A DNA stretch of 64,000 nt from Sabellastarte sp. h YS-2021 (taxonomy: Eukaryota; Annelida; Polychaeta; Sabellida; Sabellidae). The position numbers were made by a program, and so were the translations under genes. Of the stretch, positions 46,601 to 57,789 are shown one piece after another (position 1 is the stretch's first letter; every line of letters begins with the position of its first letter). The stretch spans positions 161,371,609 through 161,435,608 of the forward strand of contig OZ024929.1 in NCBI GenBank assembly GCA_964017235.1, read 5' to 3'. The notes below the pieces were generated by a model. It saw only the letters and a program-made list of their open reading frames with translations, had not been told where the DNA came from and ran no database searches.

Positions 46601-49600
46601 TACCAACACCACTGAGAAAAACTGTCCTAAACAAATGTAAATATGTTACTATTAAATGGCCAACCAAACTCACATATTTCAACTATTAATTCATTCATAC
46701 ATTACAAGTGATATAAACCAAAACTAAAAACCCAACAGACGTGTGGAATGTTCCAAATCTTCATTTGAAGCTTAGAAAGTGAGAGCCTGTCGAATTTGAA
46801 CATTTCACCCCAGATTTGTTTATGCTATGTTATGACATGAACCTATCTCTGCCCACACACTACTGTAGAATACATAATGTGTTATCCTAGATTTCTGTTG
46901 TGTTACTGATTCTTCTTTGTTTCTAGGATATTTCAATATATAGATTCAGATTAAGAATATCAACCAAGCAGTAAAAATTTACTTACTAACTTATAATATT
47001 ATTATAAAGAAATACTCTTTCAAACACAGATAAACACATAATCAATAGTGTATAGAAACAATTATCAGCACACTGCTGGATTAATTACCAATTCTAAACA
47101 ATAGAACTGGACTAAACATAGATAAATATGTTATATACACAGTACAAAAACATAGTCTCAAACGCAGATAACTAACATTGATACATACTAGTTTGTGTTG
47201 CTTAGTATTGCTGGTGATTTTGGCAGGTAATTTAAAGTAATATTACAACACCAACTTGTAGTGACCTCAAAACATGACAGTTCCATTAAAGGTTTTGAAC
47301 ATACTGCATGGTACTTTTATTAGAGCTTATGCTAATCACAGGAGGTAACTCAACAGGTCCTAAATTTTAAATGATCAAACCATTTTAATGTCACTGCCAA
47401 TATTAATAATGTATGCCGTGTATCGCTAAACATTTTCCCAATATATTATGTTCTGTCAAAAAACTGTAAAGACATGAGGTGTGTGATTTTTATCACACTA
47501 TTATGCGTATAGTCCATCCACCTGTTATGATTGTTTAAAATGTTTGATTAAAACTACTGTGATACAAAACTGAAACATGGTTGTTTTGGGTCCCATTTGT
47601 TCTCATTTGTACTATCACCACAGCATAATTTGTTCCCGTTTATTCCTATTTGTCCTATCACCATAGCATAATTTGGTCCCGTATACCTATTTGTACTATC
47701 ACCATAGCATAATCTAGCTGTTCCCATTTATTCCTATTTGTACGATCACCATAGCATACTTTGTTCCCATTTATTCCTATTTGTACTATCACCATAGCAT
47801 AATTTGGTCCCATTTATTCCCATTGGTACTATCACCATAGCATTATGTCAATAGTAATAATAACCATATATATAGTAAAAGTCATGTCTACGTACAGGCG
47901 TGCTTTGCCCATGGATCCCACATTACTGTATCTCTGCACTGCTGACTGAGACCAGCCATATGTTCCCATGGAGTCAAAGCCCAGAGCTAGCACCATGTTC
48001 CACACTGTCAGACGTGCAACTGGATTGGGATCAAAGCTAAAGAGAACAGACACAGAACAGAAACACAGCAGTAATCTAATCTGATGTGACATTTATAGCA
48101 CCAAATCATTGTTATAAAATCATGTGGCCATCAGATAGACACAAGTTATTTACTACAGAAGTGAGTAGTGTTAATAAGGTGGACAAATGTATTGCTTATG
48201 AAATAGTAAGTCCATGTATGTGATATGTGGTGCAAGCGGTGTGATATGAACCAAAAGTTAACACACATAAATCATCAAAAATCATAATACATCTTAAAAT
48301 TCACTAGTAGCCAGGTTAGCAGTACTACTTCAACTTGATTTTATACCTTCTTGGGGAGTGTCACATCAACATATCGATAACACATGAAGAGTATTTTACA
48401 GACAAATAAATGGTGTGAATGGAAAGTAATTTTTCATTTCATGGAGATGTAATTCGACGTTTGACACTTATAATTAAATATTCTACTTAATAATATTGAA
48501 ATCCCTTTGAAAGTATTTACAAAACTGCCCAATAATTATAAGGGTCAATATTGTACTAAAAAGGGTGTGTTCTCTGAAGTAAACTGAAAAAGTGTGGGAG
48601 ATTTTGTTCCCTGTAAAAACATTCTTTAGTTTATTCCTCAAAGTGTTGCATAATATACGCGAAAATATACCTGACATTGTCTATGTACATTCTCCTTGTG
48701 TATATTATGTCATGGGTATTTTATAAGTTGCAAATCTTTATTGCCTGTCTTGCAAGGACTCATCTCAGTACAGCGTGCAATATGTTTACCTTTTGTTTCG
48801 GAATAACATAAAACAGAGATGACTCACTTGAATATGTCCAGACGTTTTCCCTCTACATTTAGTCTCCATGTTTTGCTAATTCCACCAGAATAACGGGTAC
48901 CCTGAAAAAATAGGGGTACAGAAAGATCAAGTGACGTAATCACTTCCATTTTATACACATGGGTTATATTTAGACAGGCTATAATTTTAAAAAATGGGAA
49001 TCTTTTTTTTGGTCTTTTATTTAATATTTATGGCAAACTTTTCTCCTTTTCACTTTTACTAAACTGTTACCCAACATTTTCAAAGTTGCTTCTCGCCTTA
49101 ATTTTGGCATTAATTGTTCCGTTTCTATTTTATTTCTGAACCATCTGAAATATTTTTTTTGGTCTTTGATTTTCATCATGTGATAGTCATCAAAGCCACA
49201 GTATTTAATTTCTTTTCCTGGATCACTTGTGTATGTGCTAGCAGATTGTCAATGTACCTGTATGGTAATCAAAAGCAGTCCTCCAAGCATACAAAAACAC
49301 TGGAATGTGTCTGTCCAAATCACAGCTTTAATACCACCCTGAAAAAAGACAAAACTAGAAAATTGGTGGTTTTTTCCGAACGCAAAAATGAAGTGTCCCA
49401 AAACCAAATAAAAGTGGTAAGATGGTAAATTAGAGATTTTAGGGATAAAGGTTAGTAAAATACATAAGCTATTTTTATATGTAGGTGTTATACATCTATG
49501 GACAGAAATACATGGAAATATATGTCTATAAAACCCAGACGGGCGACCCTTCCATTGTCTCAACTCTCCCTTATTTTTTGGATAATGGAGAGTTAACACT

Positions 49601-52600
49601 ATATTATTTTCTAACAGTGGATTGTGTTTCAGTTCAATGACCAGTCTGCCAAGAACAAAATGATATTTGCCAGTCATCCTCAGCACAATGCATTCAACAT
49701 TGAAATGTTTTCACAACTTCTTTCATATTAATTAGTTCAGTGGGTACATTTACAAAGTCTTTTCAATTCTGAATGACATTCAGCGTTCATAGGAAAATAC
49801 CTCATGAAAAAATGCTACCTTGAAAAATTATGTCCTGACAAATACAAAACAAGCAATTTAATTTATAAAGTTGGATATTTTTGAATTAGTTGCATTTCTT
49901 TACAATCTGACTTTACAATAATCTTCTGTGAACTTAATCAAAGGAGCAGCTAACTGAGCAGCCTGTTGGGCCTCATGCCATTATGTTCACATAATGGCGT
50001 GCCACTTGGCTATTATCTATATAATATCCCCATTTTCTGACTTTGAGGGAGGGGGAATTTGATTGTTTTTGTTTGTTTGTTTGTTTGTTTTAGTTCAGGT
50101 CCTAATTCCTTATAACATCCTAAAATATTCCAAATTTCAAATCACCACAACGTAAATGATATAAAGCTATCACTAAAATTCTTAACCATTTCAGTTTGGA
50201 AGGCTTTTTTAATCCCAGGCGCATATTTTTCTGTTCCCTCTCAATACATTTCAAAAGTGTAATTGATATGAAGCCGTAAGTGCAATTAAAGCACACTCGT
50301 GACGTCATTCTATTGTTAAAAGTGTGCATTATTTTTAGGTAATGCACACTTTTTTGTTCTAATTTACAGACACCTGAAACAGTCAAAAGGGTGCCCATTT
50401 TCTAGACCAGAAAATTGTATAAACACATGGGCAATATACAAAGGCCAATATATAAATAGCCACAAATCAAGTATATTGAGATTTAGGTTAATCGCTTTGT
50501 CAAGAGGTTTTGAAACAATTCCATAAAAGTGGAAATATTTCAGTGGGGGGTTGTATCCAAAAGTTTGTGAGCTTTGAGTTCGGGGTCTCGTAAAGTGTGC
50601 ATTATTTTCCCAGTAAGGCACACTTTTTCATACTTTACCTATCACATCTGACCCATTTAGCGCCATAGAAGTAACCTGGAAAGGCAAGAAAGGGGCAAAA
50701 ACCCATATCACTATGTGTGAATTGTCCTGAAGTATTTTTCAATTATGTTTCAATAGGATTCCGGGGAGAATCTTTGCAGACGTATTGCAAATACCCGAAT
50801 ATCAACTTTTTGACCACCATTTGACCATGAAGGGCGCTCAGAGGCAAATAATCTAAGGCTTTGGAACCACAGGCCTTTGTTCGCCATTAGCTCTCAATAT
50901 GTGCTAAAGCTGTAATTGCAATAAAAAGGCTATATCAAGCAATTATTGAAAAAACTTGCTCATTTAGGGTCAAAGAATTAACCTTGAAATGCACGAAGGA
51001 GGTAAAAAGTCATATCACCAGCTATGAAGGGTGATATGAAGAATAATTCAAGAATAATTCAATGAAATTATCAAGGATTTCAGGAATATTTTTGTAGATA
51101 CACTGGAAAATACAAGAAATTCAGCTTCCTGACACAAGTTTGCCCTTGATGGGGGAGCTCCAATATATTCTAAAGTTTCAAGTCTAAAAATTAATCTCTT
51201 GCGTCTTTATACAACACACCAAATATACAACCGATTTTGCTGATTTAAAGGTAACCTTAACATGTGAGGATGCGACTTTTGAAGCTATAAACCCAATTTT
51301 CATATTTCAATAACATATTGAACTTGTATACGGTCCTTAATGTGAGTGTATCCACAATATGTGCCCTAGAATGTCACTTTTAGCATGGTACACTGTCAAC
51401 CACTGACCTAACTTCATCCAGTTCATTAAAAAACAGCATAGTCATTTTAACACATCTAGCAGTGTGTCTATTTTATCTAAGTATACTCACTATAGTTGTG
51501 TAAAATATGGCAACAGTGCACGACACCAGAATTACCAACCACACAGACACTCCCATCACTGAAAAGAGATACAAAATGCTTATTTAATATACTACTTCAG
51601 AGAAATGGTTGCATAGTACCAACAATGAATACTAATTAGACTTTTAACATAATTACTTGTCAATGGAAAAACAGAACTTAATTGCAGCAAAGTTATCAAA
51701 GGTTTGGTTATACTCACTTGTTGCTATAGCAGAACTCGGAGCAAAAATGACAATGGCAGAATATAAAATCTAAAACAGAAACACAGTAATGATTCATAAC
51801 TAGTATTTTTGGCACACCTTTCTAATAAAGCAATGGCATGTACTCATTTGAAAACTAGTCAGCAAACTTTGAGACCACAGTTATAAACAAGAGCATTGAG
51901 AGAGTGCAAACCTCCTCCAAGGCATGTATGATTTTTAAATGGCTCGAGAATATGTAAATGGGAAAATACAGATGTTTAGTAATTTTTGTACCCAGACGGT
52001 GATCCGGATCACTCTCAAAATTTAATAGGATCTAAGTTTGAACTCTAAAACAAGAGTTGAACAGACTTCTGAACAGGGTATTATAACAATCAATCTAACG
52101 GGAATCCCATTTCAGGTCGAGAAAGTGGGACTTCCCCTGTAGAGTTGTCAACTGTGGTAAGGTTATATTGATGTGCCATGACATGGCATTGTGTGGAACA
52201 AGTTTTGTGGTCAGTCCCACGTTTCAATTCAATGGATGCACACTTATTATTGTGGGTATATTAGGTATATAAGTTGTTTAAGTTTTTTATGTTTTTAGTA
52301 AAGGAGATTTTAATCCTTGTGTGTGCATCTCTTGATTTTGTAAGACAAAGAACCAGTTAAGTGGATCTCTGCATATCTGTTGCCATTGGAGTAGAGTTAT
52401 GTTGACGATTTCATCAGACAGAAGACTTTCCTCGTCAAGGACTCGCAGCTAATTCAGGGTATAGGACTATAACTATCCATATGATTGGGACCCAGGAATG
52501 CTCCTTTGTTTTGTATCCTTCCTTTCTTTGATCTCCTTTTCTCAAAATAATGTTAGGTGTTTCCTGGAAAGGATTTTATGCAGTGTATCTGAAGTTACCT

Positions 52601-55600
52601 CAGCTTTTAACCACCAGATTCACTTCAGCCAAATAAGTCCCATGGAACTTCTGAGGCAGTGTACAAATGCAGCAACCTGCAGCGCACCACCTCTGTGGTC
52701 TCTCCTTCTAACGACAACTGCTCACTACATACTTTGGTTATTTGGTGAGAGTAACTTACTTTTATTTCTTATCTTTTGATATTTCTCCTAATTTGTCAGA
52801 TATATCTCAATGTTAGTGAAAAGTTGCAGTTACAAGCCGAAAGTATTATTAAAAGATCTCACTCACTTTGTGACTGGTTATGAATAACAAGTTGTCCTGT
52901 ACATATAAATGTTGTAATGTTATCTTATGTTTTAATGTGTGCATTATGGAATGGCTTTTAATTTTGTTTTCGTGGGGCACTCTTATTATGTTTAATTTGA
53001 AGTGATAAACAGATGCCAATATTTGAGTTTTATTGCCTCTAGGCGCCTGGAAATTATAAAGTGTAGACGTTGACACTTAATAGGGACATTGGTTGGGGAG
53101 TGTATGTGTGAAACGTCATGGTGTGACCTTGATTTGACCTTGTTATAGTGACCTTGAGTTAGGTGTAGGAAGTTGATACTTGGTAGGGAGATTGACGAGT
53201 AGTGAGTTTGAAAACCTTGTCTGGGCTATATCTTGGAAATCGTAAGGTGAGGAGGTTGATACTTACTAGGGACATTGGTAAGGGAGTGTAGGTATCCCTT
53301 GTCATGATGTGATCTTGACTTGACCTTTGTCCTTGCTGTAGTGACCTTGAAATTTAAAATCTTGTCTAGACTATATCTCGGAACTTATAAGGTGTATAAG
53401 GTTGATATTTTGGTATGGACATTGTTAAGGGGCTGTAGGGATGCAGTGTCATGGTGTAACCTTAATTTGACCTTAGACCTTGCCGTCGTGACCTTGAACT
53501 TCAAAAGTTTTTCTGGGCCATATCTCAGAAACTGTAGTGTATAGGGGGGGTGGTTTTTGGATGAGTCATTATTTGGGGAGTGTAGGTATGTTTAATCATA
53601 AGTGTGTTCACCTGCCATATTTGAGACATGTTTCTCGTATCACAAAGATATATGGATTGCTGTAACTTATTATTACATATACTTTCACTTAATTGTGCTA
53701 TTCTCATTGACAGCTATACCTCAATTAGTGAATCTTACAGCCACATAATTTTTAGTTTACTAATTAATGCTGTCATCTTTGGTATTGAATTGTCTTCTTT
53801 TAACACTTTATCTTTATATACCTTTGACATTATTTTATGTACTAAAACTTTTTCTGTTTCACCTCTTCTGTATCTCATGGTGACAAAAATTGTTTCCCCA
53901 TACTGTGGGATCAGGCATCTCCAATGCTGTTTTCTACTCTTCCAATCGGTTTCCTTGTTTTATTATCTCTGTTTTTGTTATCTCTGTTTTATTATCTCTG
54001 TTTATCGAGACACACACGGTCATTGGACAAATATAAGAGGAAATAACAGCCTGTCCATATATTTTTTATAATTTAACACAAACGAAATAGAAATATGTTC
54101 ATTTCAACATTATGAAATATATAAATAATGTAGGCCACACATTGGCACCACAATGAAAACAGCCACATTTAGGCTTTATGTTGCTATGCACACAGTATAT
54201 GTTTATATGCTAACTCCCATTTCCTCATGAATTGCCAGATATCTGTCAGAAGACTTTGCATATGGTTATATTTTCTGCTTTCTGTGATCACTTACAGTGA
54301 AATGTGACCTTTTCAAAGTTTCCGCCTATCACAGACAGCATTATATTTTGCGGGATAACTACAGGTATCGGGTATCGAAGTGCTTAATCTCCGATCTCGT
54401 GGATTCTAAGGCACACCATCCAAATCGTAATGCATAAACCATAGGATGTCCTATCATTTCTGCAGCTTTTCTGTTACTTTCTGTCCAAATTATTTGTTAT
54501 TCTGTCTTTTTCTGTGCATCAAATCAAGTTATATGCTTGCCGTATATGTCTGTCACAATCTTTACCGTATCTTTCCTGCATCTTTTTTGCATCTTTGTCT
54601 GTGCCAGTCTTTGGTTGTTGCCCTCTCCATTTCTGAGTCCCTCTCCATTTCACTGAGTCTCTTCTGTAGCTTAACTGTAACTAGAGGTATGTATCTGGCT
54701 TTCACAGGAGGTAAAGCATTCTGTCTCTCCTGTCATCTATAGAGCAGCCACAAATACCGCATATAGTGTGACCGGGGTATTATGGAGGCAGATACCCAGA
54801 TCCAGTCTCATTTACAACACAAACATTTCAAAATCACGTTTACTGGCTTTTATTTAAATAGGACATGACTGTGTAAAATTAAGCATGTAAGGCCATGTAC
54901 AGAGAATGTGAAAGTCCATGACAAAGCCTGAAAATGTGTTCATTTCTTGACCTCAGTAAACTGGAATAACATTTGTAGTTGATTTTATGATTTTGCTTTG
55001 AACTGATGTGTTACAGTTATGGTATTTTATCACTCTTCCTTTCCTGTAATTTATTTTGAAGTAAAATCAGTTGTTTCAGTGCTGTATTTTCCAAAATCAC
55101 GTCAACATTTTTAGTTTTGACAAATGAAATCATAGTAATTCCATGAAAAAAATATGTTAACTCACGAATCTTTCATAAGAACTAGTTTATCGATTCTAAT
55201 ATTTTGGGACAATATACACTATTGAAGCAATATATCAACATCAGTATGTCAGCTGATACCTTCTTAAACTTCGTGTATTTGTTAGTTATCTGTAAAATTA
55301 CAGAATATATGAAAGAAATAGCTGTTTTAAAGTCACTTACCCCCATAAGCACAGATTGAAAGGTAGCTATGTATTTTGGAAGTGTGGATTCATATCTCAT
55401 TTCCATATACTGAAAAATACAAATAAATATCCGCCCTTACTTGGAGAAACCTTTCACATAATGTTATACTTTCTTGTTTGAAGTATAAAAATCATGTTAT
55501 GCAAGTGAAATCAGTTGTCAACTATGGCACATTATAGGTAGCTTTTGGCTTTTCATTAAACAAAGGATACACATATATTTAATGTTCTAGATTATACAAC

Positions 55601-56028
55601 ATGACAGATTATCAATGATGCAGATATCTACTTTTTTTTAGCTAATATGCGTTATAAAATAAAAACAATTTGACTCAACTCACCTTATTTACGCTGACCA
55701 GTTTTAATGGATAGAAGATAGGCACAAGTAACAGTAGGGACATAGCAGAACCCAATGAAGACCCTATGCCACCCAGTAGGTAATGTCCTCCATATAGAAA
55801 GGTCTCTGCAGGTACCCCAAGGGACATAATGGCTGACATGAAAGAAACTACAATGGACACAGAGGCAGGGAACACACCCAGTTTGCTGTTACCAGAGAAG
55901 TATTCCTTGGTGGTCCTCTGTCTGTCCCCGGACAGGGCAAAGTATATTCCAATAGCTGGAGTGATCAGCATGAAGATGACAAAGACTAGGTAATCTGCCC
56001 AGTGAAGTCCAGAAAGAATTTCTGCCAT
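40528..56028 (-). CDS. SLC5-family sodium-coupled monocarboxylate-type transporter (SLC5A8/A12-like)
   Basis: Fifteen exons join with matching phases: 56028-55684, 55409-55341, 51769-51718, 51558-51491, 49338-49258, 48901-48828, 48036-47896, 46626-46491, 46191-46106, 45735-45623, 44703-44633, 44146-44060, 43645-43407, 42928-42825, 40652-40528. The protein is 596 residues, close to the ~610 of SLC5A8. It is a sodium:solute symporter fold plasma-membrane protein. Features in order: TM1 (LVFVIFMLITPAIGIYFAL), the family block EYFSGNSKLGVFPASVSI and GVPAETFLYGG, TYGWSQSAVQRY mid-protein, the TM8 sodium-site region SAGALSSVSSALNSS (serines near 351-355), a loop with three N-glycosylation sequons, a last membrane helix and a short polar tail. 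Closest by pattern are monocarboxylate (SLC5A8/12), multivitamin and iodide transporters; the substrate cannot be settled from sequence alone. Confidence 0.9.
40735..41410. repeat. GC-rich palindromic block in transporter intron 14
   Basis: This block is markedly more GC-rich than its surroundings and made of 'cgacccttagtc', 'ggttggggtcgg' and 'gtcctgaggc' motifs in both orientations. The two edges (ttccaccacacgactaagg / ccttaggtgaaac-like) are loosely inverted, so it may be a decayed MITE. It contains the 30 bp palindrome listed next. Confidence 0.55.
40835..40864. repeat. Perfect 30 bp palindrome
   Basis: 'gagaaatatcaaaca' is followed directly by its reverse complement with no loop. Outside it, 'tcggttgggg' and 'accccaaccga' extend the stem with two mismatches to about 29 paired positions per side. 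Confidence 0.95.
41837..42344. mobile_element. MITE with CCCAGATAGCATTCC ends
   Basis: CCCAGATAGCATTCCGCCGT on the left pairs with the right end, apart from one mismatch, continuing through 'cggaccgacgttgg' for about 35 bp. Further 'ccgacgttgggccaacg' palindromic motifs fill both arms. It lies in intron 14 of the transporter. Flanks (ggtaa / aaata) give no clear duplication. Confidence 0.88.
42475..42574. repeat. Perfect 50 bp tandem duplication
   Basis: The unit starting 'cctcatttttggttatatgt' at 42475 recurs without mismatch at 42525. It lies in transporter intron 14, beyond the alternative stop of exon 14. Confidence 0.95.
42825..42928 (-). CDS. Transporter exon 14, last membrane helix
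   Basis: 104 bp, one base completing Arg, then SGILSWFYSISYVWYRSFGV and FIMCIVASIVSLIT plus one base. It matches the family's S-L-S-Y-L-Y-F...VSLxTG helix. A strong donor GTATGT follows; without splicing the frame stays open 73 more codons to 42604. Confidence 0.87.
43407..43645 (-). CDS. Transporter exon 13, glycosylated loop
   Basis: 239 bp, starting GVLTGALAGFSVIFWIGVGQ. It is followed by a polar loop with N-glycosylation sequons NCT, NIT and NHT, as expected for the extracellular loop before the last helix. Donor GTACGT, ends in phase 2. Confidence 0.9.
44060..44146 (-). CDS. Transporter exon 12
   Basis: 29 codons, ISYAIAGIMLVPMYGMFFLG then VLCPWINNK. Corresponds to the GxxGGPLLGxFxLG helix of the family, with the glycine pair changed. 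Donor GTGAGA. Confidence 0.88.
44633..44703 (-). CDS. Transporter exon 11
   Basis: 71 bp, two bases completing Val, then VVMGCIATIFCFLISFLGGT and LIQ. Acceptor 'tttccttacag', donor GTAAGA, phase 0. Confidence 0.9.
44755..44954. repeat. Two copies of a ~116 bp repeat
   Basis: 'gaatgagg(a/g)cattxttaxac' followed by 'tgctggttcaaggag' and 'gacaaatgta' starts at 44755 and 44871, in transporter intron 10. Confidence 0.8.
45270..45545. repeat. Dispersed repeat of 'aaacctctaccaaggcacgt' type, copy 1
   Basis: Shared phrases with 51880-52040 and 61220-62070 are 'gagagtgcaaacctc(c/t)(t/a)cc', 'caaggca(c/t)gta', 'cagacxgtgatccggat' and 'aatgggatctaagttggacc'. Located in transporter intron 10. No coding potential; the origin (SINE or other) is not clear. 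Confidence 0.65.
45623..45735 (-). CDS. Transporter exon 10, followed by a GC donor
   Basis: 113 bp, one base completing Ser, then SVSSALNSSAANIWDDLLKP, RLPSVSPSKAAVISKIV plus one base. It includes the serines of the expected sodium site. The intron after it starts TAG|GCAAGT: no GT donor nearby gives phase 1, while this GC donor, with the full GC-type consensus, joins cleanly to exon 11. Confidence 0.88.
46106..46191 (-). CDS. Transporter exon 9
   Basis: 86 bp, LVPYFVMETLNYPGIPGFFL then ASLSAGAL plus two bases. Matches the family's LxPYFVxxxLxxxPGxPGLF helix; donor GTAAGG. Confidence 0.9.
46491..46626 (-). CDS. Transporter exon 8
   Basis: 136 bp, one base completing Leu, then TVFLSGVGNIFMYVLPVLSG, LAIYAYYATVGCDPISEGVI and DNPNQ. 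Donor GTGACA, phase 0. It carries the conserved C-D-P loop. Confidence 0.9.
47583..47846. repeat. Six copies of a ~43 bp minisatellite
   Basis: The unit is 'tttgttcccatttattccta' + 'tttgtactatcaccatagca' + 'taa', with small variations. The array begins about 50 bases inside intron 7, directly after the exon 7 donor on the minus strand. Confidence 0.9.
47896..48036 (-). CDS. Transporter exon 7
   Basis: 141 bp, one base completing Asn, then FDPNPVARLTVWNMVLALGF, DSMGTYGWSQSAVQRYSNVG and SMGKAR plus two bases. The donor GTACGT was preferred over a GTAGAC four bases on because only it keeps the frame into exon 8. Confidence 0.9.
48828..48901 (-). CDS. Transporter exon 6
   Basis: 74 bp, GTRYSGGISKTWRLNVEGKR then LDIF plus two bases. 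An extramembrane segment; donor GTGAGT, ends in phase 2. Confidence 0.88.
49258..49338 (-). CDS. Transporter exon 5
   Basis: 27 codons beginning GGIKAVIWTDTFQCFCMLGG, the highly conserved G-G-x-K-A-V-x-W-T-D block. Acceptor 'ttttttcag', donor GTACAT, phase 0. Confidence 0.92.
50318..50353. repeat. 14 bp inverted repeat
   Basis: 'aaaagtgtgcatta' and 'taatgcacactttt' flank an 8 bp loop. A related weaker hairpin with 'aaagtgtgcattat' and 'gcacacttt' is at 50592-50627. Both lie in the 2.15 kb intron 4. Confidence 0.8.
51491..51558 (-). CDS. Transporter exon 4
   Basis: 68 bp, two bases completing a Met codon and then MGVSVWLVILVSCTVAIFYT through TI. Donor GTGAGT, phase 0. Confidence 0.88.
51718..51769 (-). 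CDS. Transporter exon 3
   Basis: 52 bp, ILYSAIVIFAPSSAIAT plus one base; acceptor 'ctgttttag', donor GTGAGT, ends in phase 1. Membrane helix homologous to ILYxGxVxYAPALAL of the family. Confidence 0.88.
51880..52040. repeat. Dispersed repeat of 'aaacctctaccaaggcacgt' type, copy 2
   Basis: It carries 'gagagagtgcaaacctcctc', 'cagacggtgatccggatcac' and 'aggatctaagtt'. It lies just outside exon 3 in transporter intron 2. Confidence 0.65.
53040..53950. repeat. Dispersed repeat with 'cttggtagggacattggtt' units, copy 2
   Basis: About three units ('gtgaccttgatttgacctt', 'tatctcagaaactgta') are followed by the same tail as at 32.73-33.13 kb ('cacctgccatatttgagaca', 'agctatacctcaattagtga'). Located in transporter intron 2 (3.6 kb). 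The 147-codon open frame over the tail is not conserved in the other copy. Confidence 0.7.
55341..55409 (-). CDS. Transporter exon 2
   Basis: 23 codons (YMEMRYESTLPKYIATFQSV, then LMG), acceptor 'tgtatttttcag', donor GTAAGT, phase 0. Corresponds to the family's Y-x-E-x-R-F segment. Confidence 0.9.
55684..56028 (-). CDS. Transporter exon 1
   Basis: 115 codons from the ATG at 56028-56026 (MAEILSGLHWADYLVFVIF) to donor GTGAGT, phase 0. It encodes TM1, the EYFSGN block and TM2-3. This ATG is the first in frame and matches the family start. Confidence 0.92.
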
Positions 56029-57789
56029 TGTGCTGGATTTCTTCTGTAGTGTTACTTATTTTCTGATAGAAATCAGTTTGCTAAAATAGTAGTATAAAAT
56101 CTACAGTAATGCTTAAGATAAAGTAATTCCTTAATTGAATATCCTTTCTACATCTGTTGGAAAAAAATAAAGTTCAATACAATTTTCATCTTTTTCCAGA
56201 TGTTAGACAATTCCAGTCAATTTTTCTTAATTAAGTTGTCTGTTTGATATGAAGTCTTAAAATACTTTTTTGTATCCCTAAAACATTTAGCTACTGTTTC
56301 AGAAAACAGAAGATTCTTTAAAATCTTCTTTTTCCCATTACTCGTTATATTTGTTAAAAGTTACTGTGTTTGCTTTTTGAAATATGTTAATATAAAACTG
56401 TATCTTTCTGAGGTATAATTTTTACCAGTTATCTCAAATTACTTTTGTGGTCATATGGACACACTGATATTTAAATAAAAACACACTTTTATCCAATATC
56501 CTCTTTAAGTGTAAAACTTTTGACATGAGATCATTTCTCTATAAGTTATTACAGACGATCTTCAACTGTAAAAATGTTTGAAGTGTACTATTTATGACCA
56601 TAAAAATACTTAGTGAATTAATTGCCTATAGCAATGATATAATCACACAGATTTTATGTCTTTTCCAAAAAAAAAAATAAATAAAAATAATCATTGCATA
56701 AAAGTGCAGGTGCACATTTAAGAGTAAACATCAACAACTACTACTGATTATATAGTTGATTGTGATCCTACTTCGTACAGTTAGACTGTTTAACATAAGG
56801 TTTTCAAACAAAACCTATATCAAGTGCCTTTGTTAATGTTTTTATCTCTTGCGAAAACATATTTAGTGTATACATAGCATAAACCTGATGCTAAACTTGT
56901 CACCTCAATATCAATAGATAAATATTTTTGCTTAAATTATTTGCTCATTCAAATTTTATTTTACAAATAAGGTTTCAAAAAGAAATTGGCAACACCATTA
57001 ACTGTTTATCTTTGCCCAAATAAAGCCTATTATCTTTTAGGTAAGTGTGAATTTGTGAATAACATTAAGGTAGATGAACTTTGTTGTGTGAAGTCTAACA
57101 CTTTGTTGTGTATAGTATTATCTTATCCTGAAGTGACAGGACTGAGGTCAAATGTGATAACAAAAGTCTATGTTTGACTAGACATTTTCGTACCGGACAT
57201 GTTATTGTAATCACACCCAAAACATCCCACTCATGGCATTGTGTTTTGAACATATGTGTGCAATGATGTCTGCAGAAAGTGAGGATTCCAGGCAGCCCTG
57301 GAGTTCATCCTGGTACATCATGGAGTGATGACTGGGGGTTTTCATTTCAAATGTACGATAATGAACTCAGGCTACCATGAAACAATATTATAAAGCATTT
57401 ATTTGGATAACAGTCTTCACTTTACTTACAGAGAGATCGGGGGACCACAGTGATAACACACTCTCCTCCCACCTCTGAGATGTGAGATCAAATCACTGGG
57501 AATTCCTCAATTAGGAAAACTGGTAGTTACTTCCTTACCGGTGATTTAAAGTACAGAAATTTGACCAACTGTATGTATTGGTTTCCTCCACCCTTCAAAC
57601 TAGTCATCACAATCCAATCCACACAAAGGTACTAGGCATGACGTAAAACACTAATTAAGTACAGAGGGATCATCATATTCTTTGATTGGAGAGCTCATTA
57701 TGTAAATCAGTGACGCTGTGCATTATATAATTTGTCAACCTAGTGTCCATGTCATAAACTGTATCGATGATTTTTGGGTTACAGCACAC
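56029..57789. other. 5' flank of the transporter gene
   Basis: AT-rich, without an exon or a recognisable core promoter. A poorly preserved SINE-like scrap with 'tcctcccacctctgagatgt' and 'gatcaaatcactggga' lies near 57.45-57.52 kb. Upstream untranslated sequence and promoter of the transporter should be here but cannot be placed. Confidence 0.5.

Noticed and set aside
49339-49686. Open frame running upstream into transporter exon 5
   Set aside because: Only the last 27 codons belong to the family; the rest is intron before a clear acceptor.
52498-52779. 93-codon plus-strand open frame
   Set aside because: Lies in transporter intron 2 on the other strand, with no splice partners or recognisable family.
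53628-54071. 147-codon plus-strand open frame
   Set aside because: It overlies the tail of a dispersed repeat; the other copy (32.7-33.1 kb) does not keep the frame, and the translation is low-complexity and hydrophobic without a domain.
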